A DNA stretch of 64,000 nucleotides from Parabacteroides acidifaciens. Lineage in GTDB: Bacteria; Bacteroidota; Bacteroidia; Bacteroidales; Tannerellaceae. Shown in pieces: positions 52,536 through 60,777 of this stretch; the stretch's first letter is position 1; the number at the start of each line of letters is the position of its first letter. The translations under genes and the position numbers were made by a program. The DNA is taken from positions 141,548-205,547 of the forward strand of contig NZ_QREV01000002.1 in the NCBI RefSeq assembly GCF_003363715.1, given 5' to 3'. The notes under the pieces were generated by a model. It did not search any database. It saw nothing but the letters and a program-made list of their open reading frames with translations, and was not told the origin of the DNA.

Positions 52536-52884
52536 TCACAAATCCCAATTCTGTTTCATCGCCATTAAATTTTGTTGCACTTCTTCGTTGAATAACTTGA
52601 TGTCATCTTCAGTTAGGACATTGTTATAAAACAGGCTGAATACAGCCATGAAATAACGCGATCCGGACAACCTGTCATATTGCGTTGCAATATGCTTGTC
52701 GAAGTCAGTGATTTTTTTTAAAGATTCAGATATACCTCATGAGGTGTCTGATCTCTCAGAGGCAGTATATCTTTCACCTCTGACTTTTGGATAGTTCCAT
52801 GATTTTGCTGATGATTATTGATTACGACTTACTTATAATGATAAGCTTGTTTACGTTATTGATTGTTAGTGCTTTGTTTGTCAT
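52536..52884 (-). pseudogene. Degraded small gene with two frameshifts
   Basis: Coding-like sequence is spread over three frames on the minus strand. It starts at ATG 52884 (MTNKALTINNVNKLIIISKS, then stop). It continues from about 52828 (VINNHQQNHGTIQKSEVKD, LPLRDQTPHEVYLNL, stop) and resumes near 52718 (ITDFDKHIATQYDRL, SGSRYFMAVFSLFYNNVLT, ending MKQNWDL at 52536). One extra base near 52720 and a small shift near 52824 would restore a ~116-codon frame. No family is recognised. It lies upstream of the WYL gene. Confidence 0.5.
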
Positions 52885-53052
52885 TTGTTTGAATTAAAGA
52901 TAGCCAACCCCTTCGCCGTTAACAGATACTTTTGTTGCGGGTGCTTGGGATTGTTTGGCTCTAAAGATATGAAATATTCTGCTATATAATAATGAAAAGA
53001 TGGAGAAGTTGATATATACAGCTTGATTAGTGAATTTTAAATATGTTAAAAA

Positions 53053-53559
53053 TACAATAACCTCCCTTCCCGTGTGTTTTTCTATTTCGTCTGAAATATT
53101 GGTCCATTTGGGATTGACTTTTTTCGTGGTTTTGATCATTTTGGCTGACAACAGACGGAATGGGATGCCGAGATCGTTCCGGAAAACGTACAATTTGATT
53201 GCTGTGAGACGGAAACGCCAGCAAAGTGATAAAGCTTAACTCCTGGAGAATCGCCTGTAGCAGAATAAAACAGACGGCGTCCCGAATATTTGAAGGAAAT
53301 TTAGGTGCTTTTTTGCCCTAAAGACGGTCCTCTTTCCAATTACGACCGTCCAAATCGCCATTACGACCGTCTTAATCTTCGCGAGGTGCCGAGTGCACTA
53401 CACATTAGCACGGTCGTAATGGTAAAGAGGACGGTCGTAATTGCGGAAAACGTTCGGAAAAGGCGAAAAAGTCCCTTTTTGAGGTCAAAAAAGTGGATTA
53501 ACATTTGTTTGGTTTTGGATGTCTTTCGAGCCTGAAAAATGCGTTTTATACAATAAGTA
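53053..53559 (-). repeat. 507-bp dispersed repeat, copy 2 (inverted)
   Basis: Reverse complement of the segment at 1448-1953, similar over its full length, with the phased GACCGTCC block (arms near 53354-53373 and 53404-53423) around the shared loop TAGTGCACTCGGCACC. Unlike copy 1, one frame (52894-53193, minus) stays open across the tail and into flanking DNA, but it lacks support as a gene. Bases 52885-53052 hold nothing else recognisable. Confidence 0.85.
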
Positions 53560-53589
53560 CCATTTGGAAATTAAGAATGGAAGATAATT

Positions 53590-53651
53590 CCATGCCCATC
53601 TATCCGAAATCCCATGCCCATCCATCTGAAATCCCATGCCCATGGAATCCG
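53590..53651. repeat. 22-bp direct-repeat array (2.8 units)
   Basis: Units at 53590-53611 and 53612-53633 begin CCATGCCCATC and end CGAAATC/TGAAATC; they differ at two positions. A partial third unit starts at 53634. The array is bounded by ATTCCATG on the left and CATGGAAT on the right, an inverted pair. It lies 30 bp beyond the second dispersed repeat and ~190 bp before the next gene. Nothing else is recognisable in 53652-53841. Confidence 0.85.
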
Positions 53652-53841
53652 TCCCGGAAAATAGTTGCTGAAAAATTTGTAAGATTTAATGCTTTATCAT
53701 ATTTTTGCACACTTTTTCGATGCTGAGAAAGCAAAATCGGAATGAAAAACACAGATTTACCACCTGTTACCTTCTCCTCATTCCCTATTCGTTAAATTAA
53801 ATTGATTTAGATGCGTAGTGATACGCGGAAAGGAGAAAGTT

Positions 53842-54423
53842 ATGGATTATAAATTTGATGCCGAGCATACGTTCTTTACGTCAGATACTCATTTTAGCCA
53901 TGCGAATATCATTCGTTTCTGCCATCGTCCGTTTAAGGATGTGGATCAGATGAATGAAGCACTGATTGCCAATTGGAATAGGGTGGTAGAACCCGATGAT
54001 ACAGTTTTCCATTTGGGTGATTTTTGTTTAGGAGGTTCCGCTGAATGGAACAATATACTTAATCGTTTGAATGGTAAAATCTATCTGATAATAGGCAATC
54101 ATGACCGGAAGAACATTCGGCAAGGCTATATGAATAAATTTGAAGATGTAGTGATGCGGATGCGTATTGAAGTTGGCAAGCGTAGCATCTATTTGAATCA
54201 TTACCCTTTCCTCAGTTATGGCGGTGCCTATCGAGATGTGTGGCAACTTTTCGGTCATGTGCATACCAGTCCCAATAGCATGGGACTTGATACGTCGCGT
54301 CTCGATATGCTTTTACCCACACAATACGATGTTGGGGTAGATAATAATAACTATACGCCTGTTTCGTATGAGCAGGTGAGGAAGATTATTCTAAAACAGA
54401 TAGATAAAGCGAGAAATATATAG
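53842..54423 (+). CDS. Cytosolic metallophosphoesterase
   Basis: 193 residues from ATG 53842, chosen because AGGAGAAAG precedes it by a normal distance; a start at 53818 would overlap that site. Metal motifs: FFTSDTHFSHANII, VFHLGDFCLGG, LIIGNHDRKN, LNHYPFLSYGG and LFGHVHTSPN. There is no signal peptide. This calcineurin-like subfamily is frequent in phages and defence islands, and some members act on nucleic acid ends. The substrate here is unknown. Confidence 0.88.
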   Translation: MDYKFDAEHTFFTSDTHFSHANIIRFCHRPFKDVDQMNEALIANWNRVVEPDDTVFHLGDFCLGGSAEWNNILNRLNGKIYLIIGNHDRKNIRQGYMNKFEDVVMRMRIEVGKRSIYLNHYPFLSYGGAYRDVWQLFGHVHTSPNSMGLDTSRLDMLLPTQYDVGVDNNNYTPVSYEQVRKIILKQIDKARNI

Positions 54424-54452
54424 ATAGAATGATGAATTTAAACAGTAAGAAG

Positions 54453-54512
54453 ATGTAATGTCTAACCGAAGCATAATAAGTGCAAAGCTTGTTGTGCTTC
54501 ATAACATTACAT
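54453..54512 (+). promoter_or_regulatory. Structured leader before a small basic protein gene
   Basis: ATGTAATGT (54453-54461) pairs with ACATTACAT (54504-54512), and inside it GAAGCA (54468-54473) pairs with TGCTTC (54495-54500). The hairpin ends 4 bp before ATG 54517, where a ribosome-binding site would be expected. It could control translation. Confidence 0.5.
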
Positions 54513-54516
54513 TAAT

Positions 54517-54765
54517 ATGAGCAGATCAAGAAAAAAAGTTCCTGCGGGAGTATGCTGTTGTTGTAAGTCGCAAAAGAGAGGAAAAAGGGTTGCTTCAAAA
54601 CGATTCAGAAGGCGTACAAAAGTATTGATTAGTCAGGAGAAATATGAACTGTTGCCAACACGTTCCATTGAATTGACCTCTCCATGGGACTTAGGTGGTG
54701 ATGGCAAAACTTATTATGGCTATCATCTTGATTGTGAATGGTATGTCAGAGTGATGCGCAAATAA
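54517..54765 (+). CDS. Small Lys/Arg- and Cys-rich protein
   Basis: An 82-residue protein beginning MSRSRKKVPAGVCCCCKSQK and very basic up to KRFRRRTKV, followed by a short acidic/aromatic tail (DLGGDGKTYYGYHLDCEWYV). Similar short basic proteins starting MSRS(R/Y)(R/K)K are widespread and unannotated. The four consecutive Cys could bind metal. Nucleic-acid binding is a guess from charge. The preceding hairpin supports it as a translated gene. Confidence 0.6.
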   Translation: MSRSRKKVPAGVCCCCKSQKRGKRVASKRFRRRTKVLISQEKYELLPTRSIELTSPWDLGGDGKTYYGYHLDCEWYVRVMRK

Positions 54766-55260
54766 GTAAGTTGGCGTTTTTTTTCGTTTTTCACTCTTAT
54801 TTTCCGATGCAGCATATTTACATCACTGATTATCAGTGACCATTCATTTTAATCGGTACAACCTCTGTTTTGACAAATACACAGAATGCAGGGACAAATG
54901 CAAATCGTTGGATTTCATGGCTTTGCATATACGTGTTGTACCGCCTCTTTTCAGCCCTTTTGTGGAATGTCCGCTATCAGATACAAGGTGCTGAATGATA
55001 GGACATTTCCGCAGGTATGTTACAGAACGCTTGTTGAATACAAAGGTAGTGGTTTTCTTGGAATTTCTGTGGTTTGCGGTGTGTTTTTTATTTTCCAGAA
55101 GGTATTGGATGATAGAAAATCGGTCATAAAACCTGAAAACTTTTGTTTACGTTTGATTCGCTTAAAAAAGTGTAGAGCAATGGGTGATATTCGTTGGAAA
55201 AAGTGTAATAAGGTTGAATTATTCGCTTAAAATACTGTACCTCTAAAAAATACAAACAAA

Positions 55261-55321
55261 TTATACCCTTACTGGTATATTGTTGATATTTTGTCTTAAT
55301 TTTGTGTCCGAAAGGGTATAA
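55261..55321. promoter_or_regulatory. Inverted repeat framing a promoter box
   Basis: TTATACCCTT (55261-55270) and AAGGGTATAA (55312-55321) are perfect 10-bp inverted repeats. A plus-strand -7 box TAATTTTG (55297-55304) lies between them, ~100 bp before the next small gene. The remaining 54766-55260 stretch shows no gene I can support. Confidence 0.5.
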
Positions 55322-55403
55322 CATTAAAGGTATTATGCTATGGATATATTAAGTCTCACCAAAGTAACATCATTGTTCATCCTAACTTTAATAGAAAGAG
55401 ACG

Positions 55404-55679
55404 ATGGACAAAAGAAACAAATTGTGGAGACGCCAACAAATGGCTCGTGTGTTTAAGGCTCGTATGATTCTGTATGCCGCTTATGGTCATTGCATCATTC
55501 GTGAGGATGGAAGCTATTATGAACATCCTCATTGGTTTGAGTTGGCAAAAGACAAATGGGCACAAGTTTACAAAACGACAGGAACTCCCTGTAGTTGTTG
55601 GATGTGCAGAGGATTTGAATATGACCGCAAGGAGTATAAGAAAGAAACTTTGCGTATTATTCGGGAATCAATGGAGTAG
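55404..55679 (+). CDS. Small conserved basic protein
   Basis: A 91-residue protein (MDKRNKLWRRQQMARVFKAR...). A basic helical N-terminus is followed by HPHWFELAKDKWAQVYKTTG and a CSCWMC metal-ligand-like motif (three Cys in six residues), then a charged helix. I have the impression of homologues in Bacteroidota, but no named family. Like the 82-residue neighbour it combines basic and Cys-rich parts. A promoter framed by an inverted repeat lies upstream. Confidence 0.6.
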   Translation: MDKRNKLWRRQQMARVFKARMILYAAYGHCIIREDGSYYEHPHWFELAKDKWAQVYKTTGTPCSCWMCRGFEYDRKEYKKETLRIIRESME

Positions 55680-55695
55680 TTTAAAGGGACAAGAT

Positions 55696-55737
55696 AGGAA
55701 CTAAATCTGTGCCATTATGCGTACAGGTTCAGTTCCT
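55696..55737 (+). terminator. Possible terminator after the 91-residue gene
   Basis: GGAACT/AGTTCC and, inside, CTGT/ACAG pair around an 11-nt loop with a 4x4 internal loop. TTTTTG follows within 6 nt. Confidence 0.5.
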
Positions 55738-55780
55738 TACTTTTTGTGTAGGGCAAGACTTTATCAAAGATTAAAAACCA

Positions 55781-56293
55781 CTACCGATATTCAGAATAAA
55801 TATCTTGTAATGTATCATAAAATCCCCAGCCACAATCCGATACGCTATCAATAAGCTTTTCAATCCGTTCGTAATAACAGGCTAACAATCCGTTGAGAAA
55901 GATAAAGCGCATAGCCTTGTCGAAATTTCCCTCCAGTGTTGTATAGAACTGTTCCCACATATCGCCAAATTCAAGTGTGTATTCGCATCCTTGTTCGATA
56001 TAGAACAACATTAAATCGGCAACAGTGGTCGGCTCCGGTTTTAGCTTTTGAAAATCGGAAATGACTTTTCGACATTTGGCAAATGACGGCTTTTCGAAAA
56101 ATCCACGAGTTGGGAAGAACTCGTTTCGGATAGCTTTCTTGCTCTTTTCTAATTCAGCGTTGCAATCTGGGGCAAGATAAAACTCCAGATAATCTTTTGC
56201 CTCTTTACGTGCATCGTATAGTTCAAGAACAATATTGGTTATCTGTTCTTTTGTAAGTGACAACAAGTGTTTTTTTAGCTTTGCTTTTGACAT
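55781..56293 (-). CDS. DUF6155-type protein
   Basis: A 170-residue helical cytosolic protein (KKHLLSLTKEQITNIVLELYDARKEAKDYLEFYL...). The region FFPTRGFFEKPSFAKCRKVI and the C-terminal CGWGFYDTLQDIY segment match what I associate with DUF6155. Family members often lie in accessory regions beside restriction and defence genes, as here. No activity is known. Confidence 0.6.
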   Translation of the reverse strand: MSKAKLKKHLLSLTKEQITNIVLELYDARKEAKDYLEFYLAPDCNAELEKSKKAIRNEFFPTRGFFEKPSFAKCRKVISDFQKLKPEPTTVADLMLFYIEQGCEYTLEFGDMWEQFYTTLEGNFDKAMRFIFLNGLLACYYERIEKLIDSVSDCGWGFYDTLQDIYSEYR

Positions 56294-56384
56294 AGATTGA
56301 TTTTCAATTGATTGTATATTTTACATTCCTGCTAATTTCCAAACAATCCTTTTTCTTCCATATATGCTTCCAATTGATATGTTA

Positions 56385-57213
56385 TTAATCCAGCTGTTTT
56401 CTATAAACTGAATCCAATGTGTTTCCATCTTTGTCTTTCCATATCAACCAGCCATTATTACTGCTACCAATACAGAAATCTGCGGCAGTACTGGGACTTG
56501 AAAAAGTTTTATCTGACGTCAATACCAATATTCCGTTCTCAGTAGAAGTGTAATCTTGAAGCATTTTTTTCTCGTTTTTCTTTCCAGTTGAAAGACGGAA
56601 CCATTGTTTTGGCAACAGTACTTCCTTTTAGGACTGTAAAGCCATCGGAACTATAGAAGCCCTTTGCATTGCACCCTCTACCTTTGGTGTAGAATAGATG
56701 TTCTTCTTTGGGTTGTGATACATCGAATATATTGCAACCGATAAACGATGCCAGAAACTTCACATCTTCGAAAAATTCATCCATTGAGTCCTGTTGATGC
56801 TCTGGTAGATTCGGTGCTTTAGGGATTTGTTTATTGTCGCTTAAAACAAAAGCGTTTGCTTTCTTGGCTTCGGCTATCGCTTTATGTTCTAGGTATTGCA
56901 CATCAACTTTAGTCATATCGGCGTCTTTCGATACGAATATGAGTGCTTTTTGCCAAAACGCTTTTTTGCTGTCGTGGTCTTTTACACGTTCTTTGAAATT
57001 TTCCGTTTCACCTATATATGCTTGCGGTTTTGTTGATTCATCTTCCCCCAGTAATATATAGAATGCTGGTTTTTGTAACTTCTCTTGTGTATTCAAATAG
57101 GAGAGATTAGAACGTGGTACGACAAACATCTGGCAAATTTTGTTGCTAATGAATGCGTATTGAGTTCCTTTAGGATCTCCGTCAATTAAATATGTTGTTA
57201 CAGTCTTTCCCAT
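56385..57213 (-). pseudogene. GIY-YIG nuclease / DUF4357 protein, frameshifted at a T7 run
   Basis: The first frame runs from ATG 57213 (MGKTVTTYLIDGDPKG) and carries a GIY-YIG-type module (FYILLGEDESTKPQAYIGET), with VKDHDSKKAFWQKALIF and a conserved Glu in YLEHKAIAEA. At the plus-strand T7 run 56564-56570 the frame changes. The DUF4357 C-terminus (LVLTSDKTFSSPSTAADFCI, NNGWLIWKDKDGNTLDSVY) continues in another frame to 56385. A run of six T would restore one protein of ~275 codons. It may be inactive, phase-variable by slippage, or a sequencing error. Confidence 0.8.
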
Positions 57214-57270
57214 AAATATGTCAAAATTCAATTACTTTGAGGTATAACTCATTTAAGAACTGACTTTTCT

Positions 57271-57319
57271 TAATGCAAATATACACTATTATCGAATATA
57301 ATTCGCTATATTTGCATTA
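57271..57319. promoter_or_regulatory. Symmetric divergent promoters in a perfect inverted repeat
   Basis: TAATGCAAATATA (57271-57283) and TATATTTGCATTA (57307-57319) are perfect 13-bp inverted repeats, 23 bp apart. Each contains a TATATTTG -7 box: minus strand for the GIY-YIG gene, plus strand for the XRE-hsdRMS operon. CGAAT/ATTCG half-sites lie in the centre. Confidence 0.75.
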
Positions 57320-57336
57320 TAAAATCGCATCAAAGA

Positions 57337-57540
57337 ATGAAACTGAATAGAATAAAGGCTGTATTATCTGAAAAAGGTATCTCTCAAACATGGTTGGCAA
57401 AGAAACTCGACAAGAGTTTCAGTATGGTAAATGCTTATGCCTGTAATAGGATTCAACCAAATTTAGAGACCTTGCAACAGATAGCAGAGATATTGCAGGT
57501 CGATTTGAAGGATTTGATAACCGACAAAAAGGATAGGTGA
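57337..57540 (+). CDS. XRE-family regulator of the type I restriction operon
   Basis: A 67-residue single helix-turn-helix protein (GISQTWLAKKLDKSFSMVNAYACNRIQPNLETLQQIAEIL), the size of restriction-modification controller proteins. It begins 18 bp after the symmetric promoter repeat and ends one base before hsdR, so it heads the operon. It probably binds the repeat to time hsdRMS expression and perhaps the divergent GIY-YIG gene; this is inference. Confidence 0.88.
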   Translation: MKLNRIKAVLSEKGISQTWLAKKLDKSFSMVNAYACNRIQPNLETLQQIAEILQVDLKDLITDKKDR

Positions 57541-57541
57541 T

Positions 57542-60500
57542 ATGAAACAGTTTTCGGAAGCTACACGGGTGCAGATGCCTGCAATGGTTCACCTCACCCG
57601 AATAGGATATACTTACTTCGGCAAGTTGAGTGAAGATAAGAATGGCACGGTCTATGACAGTGACACGAATATTCTTTTGCAGGTATTTGAACGGCAGTTT
57701 AAGAATCTGAATCCCGGACATGAGGGAGAGTTTCTTCAAGTTTTGAAAGATATTCGTAAGGAACTGAACGATGATGACCTCGGTCGAGGCTTTTACAACC
57801 GTCTCAAAGCTGTTTCGCCTGTAAAGCTGATAGACTTTGATAACATTGGGAATAATACGTTCCATTTCACAGCCGAATTTACCTGTAAGAACGGACAAGA
57901 CGAATTTCGTCCTGACATTACTTTATTCGTAAACGGATTGCCACTTTGTTTTGTAGAAGTGAAGAAACCCAACAATCATGGTGGTATGTTGGCGGAGAGC
58001 GCACGAATGAATAAAGAGCGCTTCCCAAATAAAAAGTTTCGCCGCTTCATCAACATTACGCAGTTGATGATATTCAGCAATAATATGGAATATGATGCGT
58101 TGGGCGGTATCGTACCCATACAAGGGGCTTTCTATTGTACTGGGGCACGTTCATACGCACCATTCAATTGCTTCCGTGAAGAAAATTTAAGCGGTCAGAA
58201 AATAGCACCGTTCCATCGTGACTATCCGTATAAGGAGATTGACAAGACGGTGGAAAAACAGATATTGTCTGATTATAATTGCCAAGTCATTCATACAAGT
58301 CCTGAGTACCAGACAAATCTTGGTTTCAACACCCCTACAAACAGAATCCTAACATCCATGTGTTCGCCTGAACGTTTGTTGTATATCATTAGATATGGTA
58401 TTGCCTATGTTCGTATGGAGCGTGAGGTGGATGGAAAAATAGAATCTACCGACCAAAAGCATATCATGCGTTACCAACAATTGTTTGCATCGTTAGCTAT
58501 TCGCCAAAAACTGGCAGAGGGAGTGAAATCTGGCGTAGTCTGGCATACACAAGGTAGTGGTAAAACTGCCTTGTCATATTATCTGACCTATATTCTTAAC
58601 GATTTCTATTCCAAACAGAATAAGGTCGCCAAATTCTATTTTATAGTAGACCGCCTTGACCTTTTGGAACAAGCCACACAAGAGTTTGAAGCTCGTGGAT
58701 TGGTTGTATCTACCGCCAATACAAGAGCCGAACTGATGGAACAATTCCGCAGTAATCAGGCACAACAAGGTGTAAGCGGACAGGCAGAAATCACGGTTGT
58801 GAACATTCAACGCTTTGCCGAGGATAAAGAAAAAGTACGCATCAGTGATTATGCAACCAATCTTCAACGCATCTTCATTCTTGACGAGGCACACCGAGGG
58901 TATAAACCCGGCGGCTGCTTTCTTGCCAACCTCTTTGATGCCGATACCGATGCGGTTAAAATCGCACTTACAGGTACACCGCTGTTAAAGGAGGAACGTG
59001 CCAGTTGCAAGGTGTTCGGAAACTATTTGCATACCTATTATTACGATAAATCCATTGCGGATGGCTACACGCTGAAAATCATACGTGAGGATATAGAAAC
59101 CTCCTATAAAGAGCGTTTGTCTGATGTGTACGACAAACTGGAAACCCTTGTGCAAAAGAAAGACATTCGTAAGTCGGAAATCATAGAGCATCCTAGTTAT
59201 GTAAACGAGTTAGCCCGTTTCATTATGACGGACTTAAAGGAGTTCCGCAAGATACAAGGAGATGATACTTTAGGCGGTATGGTCATTTGTGAAACCAGCG
59301 AACAGGCAAGGCGGCTTTATGATGTATTTCAAGAAGAATGGCAGAAGTATCAGCCGAAGCCCATCAAGATAAAACTTTCCGATGGTTCGTATGTAGTGGG
59401 TGAACCAGAAGTGGATTACAAATCAAAATACAGACCGCTGAAAGCCGGAATCATTCTTCACGATACGGATGACAAGGAAACTCGCAAGCAGATAGTCAAG
59501 GACTTCAAGAAAAATATGACAGTGGATATTCTCATTGTCTTCAATATGCTTTTGACTGGTTTTGATGCGCCGCGTTTGAAACGCCTGTACTTCGGGCGCA
59601 AATTGAAAGACCACAATCTGCTTCAAGCCATAACACGTGTAAACCGTCCTTATCCCGGTATGCGTTACGGTTTTGTCATTGACTTTGCCGACATCAAGCG
59701 CAACTTCAAGGAAACCAACGAAGCATATTTACAAGAGTTAAACCGCTTTAATGACGTGGATGAGACTGGCGAATCCGCTGCCACCGATACCTTTACCCAA
59801 GTCATTGAGGACAAGGAAGAAATATTGAATCAGATGAAGAAAGTTCGGCAAACGCTTTTCAATTACACATACGATAATGCGGAAGAATTTTCTTCTGAAA
59901 TCTCCACCGAAGAGGATAAAGCTGTATTGCTCGACCTCAAACAGGCATTGGAATCAGCCAAGAACATGGCGAACATCGTGCGTACATTCGGTGATGATGA
60001 AATGAAAGAGCAATTTGCCAAACTCGAAATCACCAAGTTGCCGCAACTACTCTCTGAAGTGCAAAGACGGATAAGTATCATCAATCAGAAAGAGGCTTTC
60101 AATACAAATGAAGAAACGAAAACTCTAATCAATGAGGCAATGATGGATATAGAGTTCACTTTCTCCAAAATAGGACAAGAGGAAATGCGCCTTATATCCG
60201 GTGGTGTGGAATTGAAAGAGAAATGGCAACGTACCATTTCTTCATTTACCCAAAACTTCGACCAAGACGATCCGGAGTTTATCTCGTTGCGTGAAGCCTT
60301 TATGGAACGCTTCAAAGAACACGGTTTTGTGATTGACACGATAGCCAAGTTCAACGAAGAAACACAGGCTTTGGATGAAATCATCGGTCGTCTGCAAGAC
60401 TTACAAAAACGCAATAATGTCTTGTTGAAAAAGTACAAGGGCGATGAAAAATTTGCTCGTGTACACAAGCGTATTCGTGAAGTGAATAAGCAGAGGGAAG

Positions 60501-60772
60501 ATAAGGGACAGAAGCCTATGTTCTCTTTCCTTGACGAAGAGATTGCTGCCATTCTCAATATTATAAAAGAGGATGTGGATGCCAAAGTGTATGATCGTAA
60601 CGACATTCTGAAAAAGGATGCTTATTTCGGACGTACGGTAATGGCTCTTATCAATGGATGTCTGTTCCATTTTCCACAAATAAAGCCCGAAATGGAGGAT
60701 TACAAATTTATTCAGACACGCATTTCACAACAGTATATCAACCAATATAACGCCACTTACGGCATTTCATAA
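57542..60772 (+). CDS. hsdR: Type I restriction enzyme R subunit
   Basis: A 1076-residue motor-nuclease subunit. The PD-(D/E)xK nuclease residues lie in FRPDITLFVNG and CFVEVKKPNN (about 120-142). Walker A is WHTQGSGKTALSYY (about 334), the DEAD-type motif is IFILDEAHRGYK (about 446), and LTGTPLL follows. Helicase C-terminal motifs are MLLTGFDAPRLKRLYFGR and AITRVNRPYPG. All motifs are intact. It lies one base after the XRE gene and 5 bp before hsdM. Confidence 0.96.
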   Translation: MKQFSEATRVQMPAMVHLTRIGYTYFGKLSEDKNGTVYDSDTNILLQVFERQFKNLNPGHEGEFLQVLKDIRKELNDDDLGRGFYNRLKAVSPVKLIDFDNIGNNTFHFTAEFTCKNGQDEFRPDITLFVNGLPLCFVEVKKPNNHGGMLAESARMNKERFPNKKFRRFINITQLMIFSNNMEYDALGGIVPIQGAFYCTGARSYAPFNCFREENLSGQKIAPFHRDYPYKEIDKTVEKQILSDYNCQVIHTSPEYQTNLGFNTPTNRILTSMCSPERLLYIIRYGIAYVRMEREVDGKIESTDQKHIMRYQQLFASLAIRQKLAEGVKSGVVWHTQGSGKTALSYYLTYILNDFYSKQNKVAKFYFIVDRLDLLEQATQEFEARGLVVSTANTRAELMEQFRSNQAQQGVSGQAEITVVNIQRFAEDKEKVRISDYATNLQRIFILDEAHRGYKPGGCFLANLFDADTDAVKIALTGTPLLKEERASCKVFGNYLHTYYYDKSIADGYTLKIIREDIETSYKERLSDVYDKLETLVQKKDIRKSEIIEHPSYVNELARFIMTDLKEFRKIQGDDTLGGMVICETSEQARRLYDVFQEEWQKYQPKPIKIKLSDGSYVVGEPEVDYKSKYRPLKAGIILHDTDDKETRKQIVKDFKKNMTVDILIVFNMLLTGFDAPRLKRLYFGRKLKDHNLLQAITRVNRPYPGMRYGFVIDFADIKRNFKETNEAYLQELNRFNDVDETGESAATDTFTQVIEDKEEILNQMKKVRQTLFNYTYDNAEEFSSEISTEEDKAVLLDLKQALESAKNMANIVRTFGDDEMKEQFAKLEITKLPQLLSEVQRRISIINQKEAFNTNEETKTLINEAMMDIEFTFSKIGQEEMRLISGGVELKEKWQRTISSFTQNFDQDDPEFISLREAFMERFKEHGFVIDTIAKFNEETQALDEIIGRLQDLQKRNNVLLKKYKGDEKFARVHKRIREVNKQREDKGQKPMFSFLDEEIAAILNIIKEDVDAKVYDRNDILKKDAYFGRTVMALINGCLFHFPQIKPEMEDYKFIQTRISQQYINQYNATYGIS

Positions 60773-60777
60773 AGATT

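Noticed and set aside
52885..53842. Insertion sequence or integrase in the gene-poor centre of the defence island
   Set aside because: No transposase or recombinase coding sequence and no clear terminal inverted repeats or target duplications beyond the dispersed non-coding repeat.
54886..55230. 114-codon open frame on the plus strand
   Set aside because: No signal, domain, ribosome-binding site or convincing codon pattern; it spans AT-rich DNA with many Cys and Phe and looks like chance or decayed sequence.
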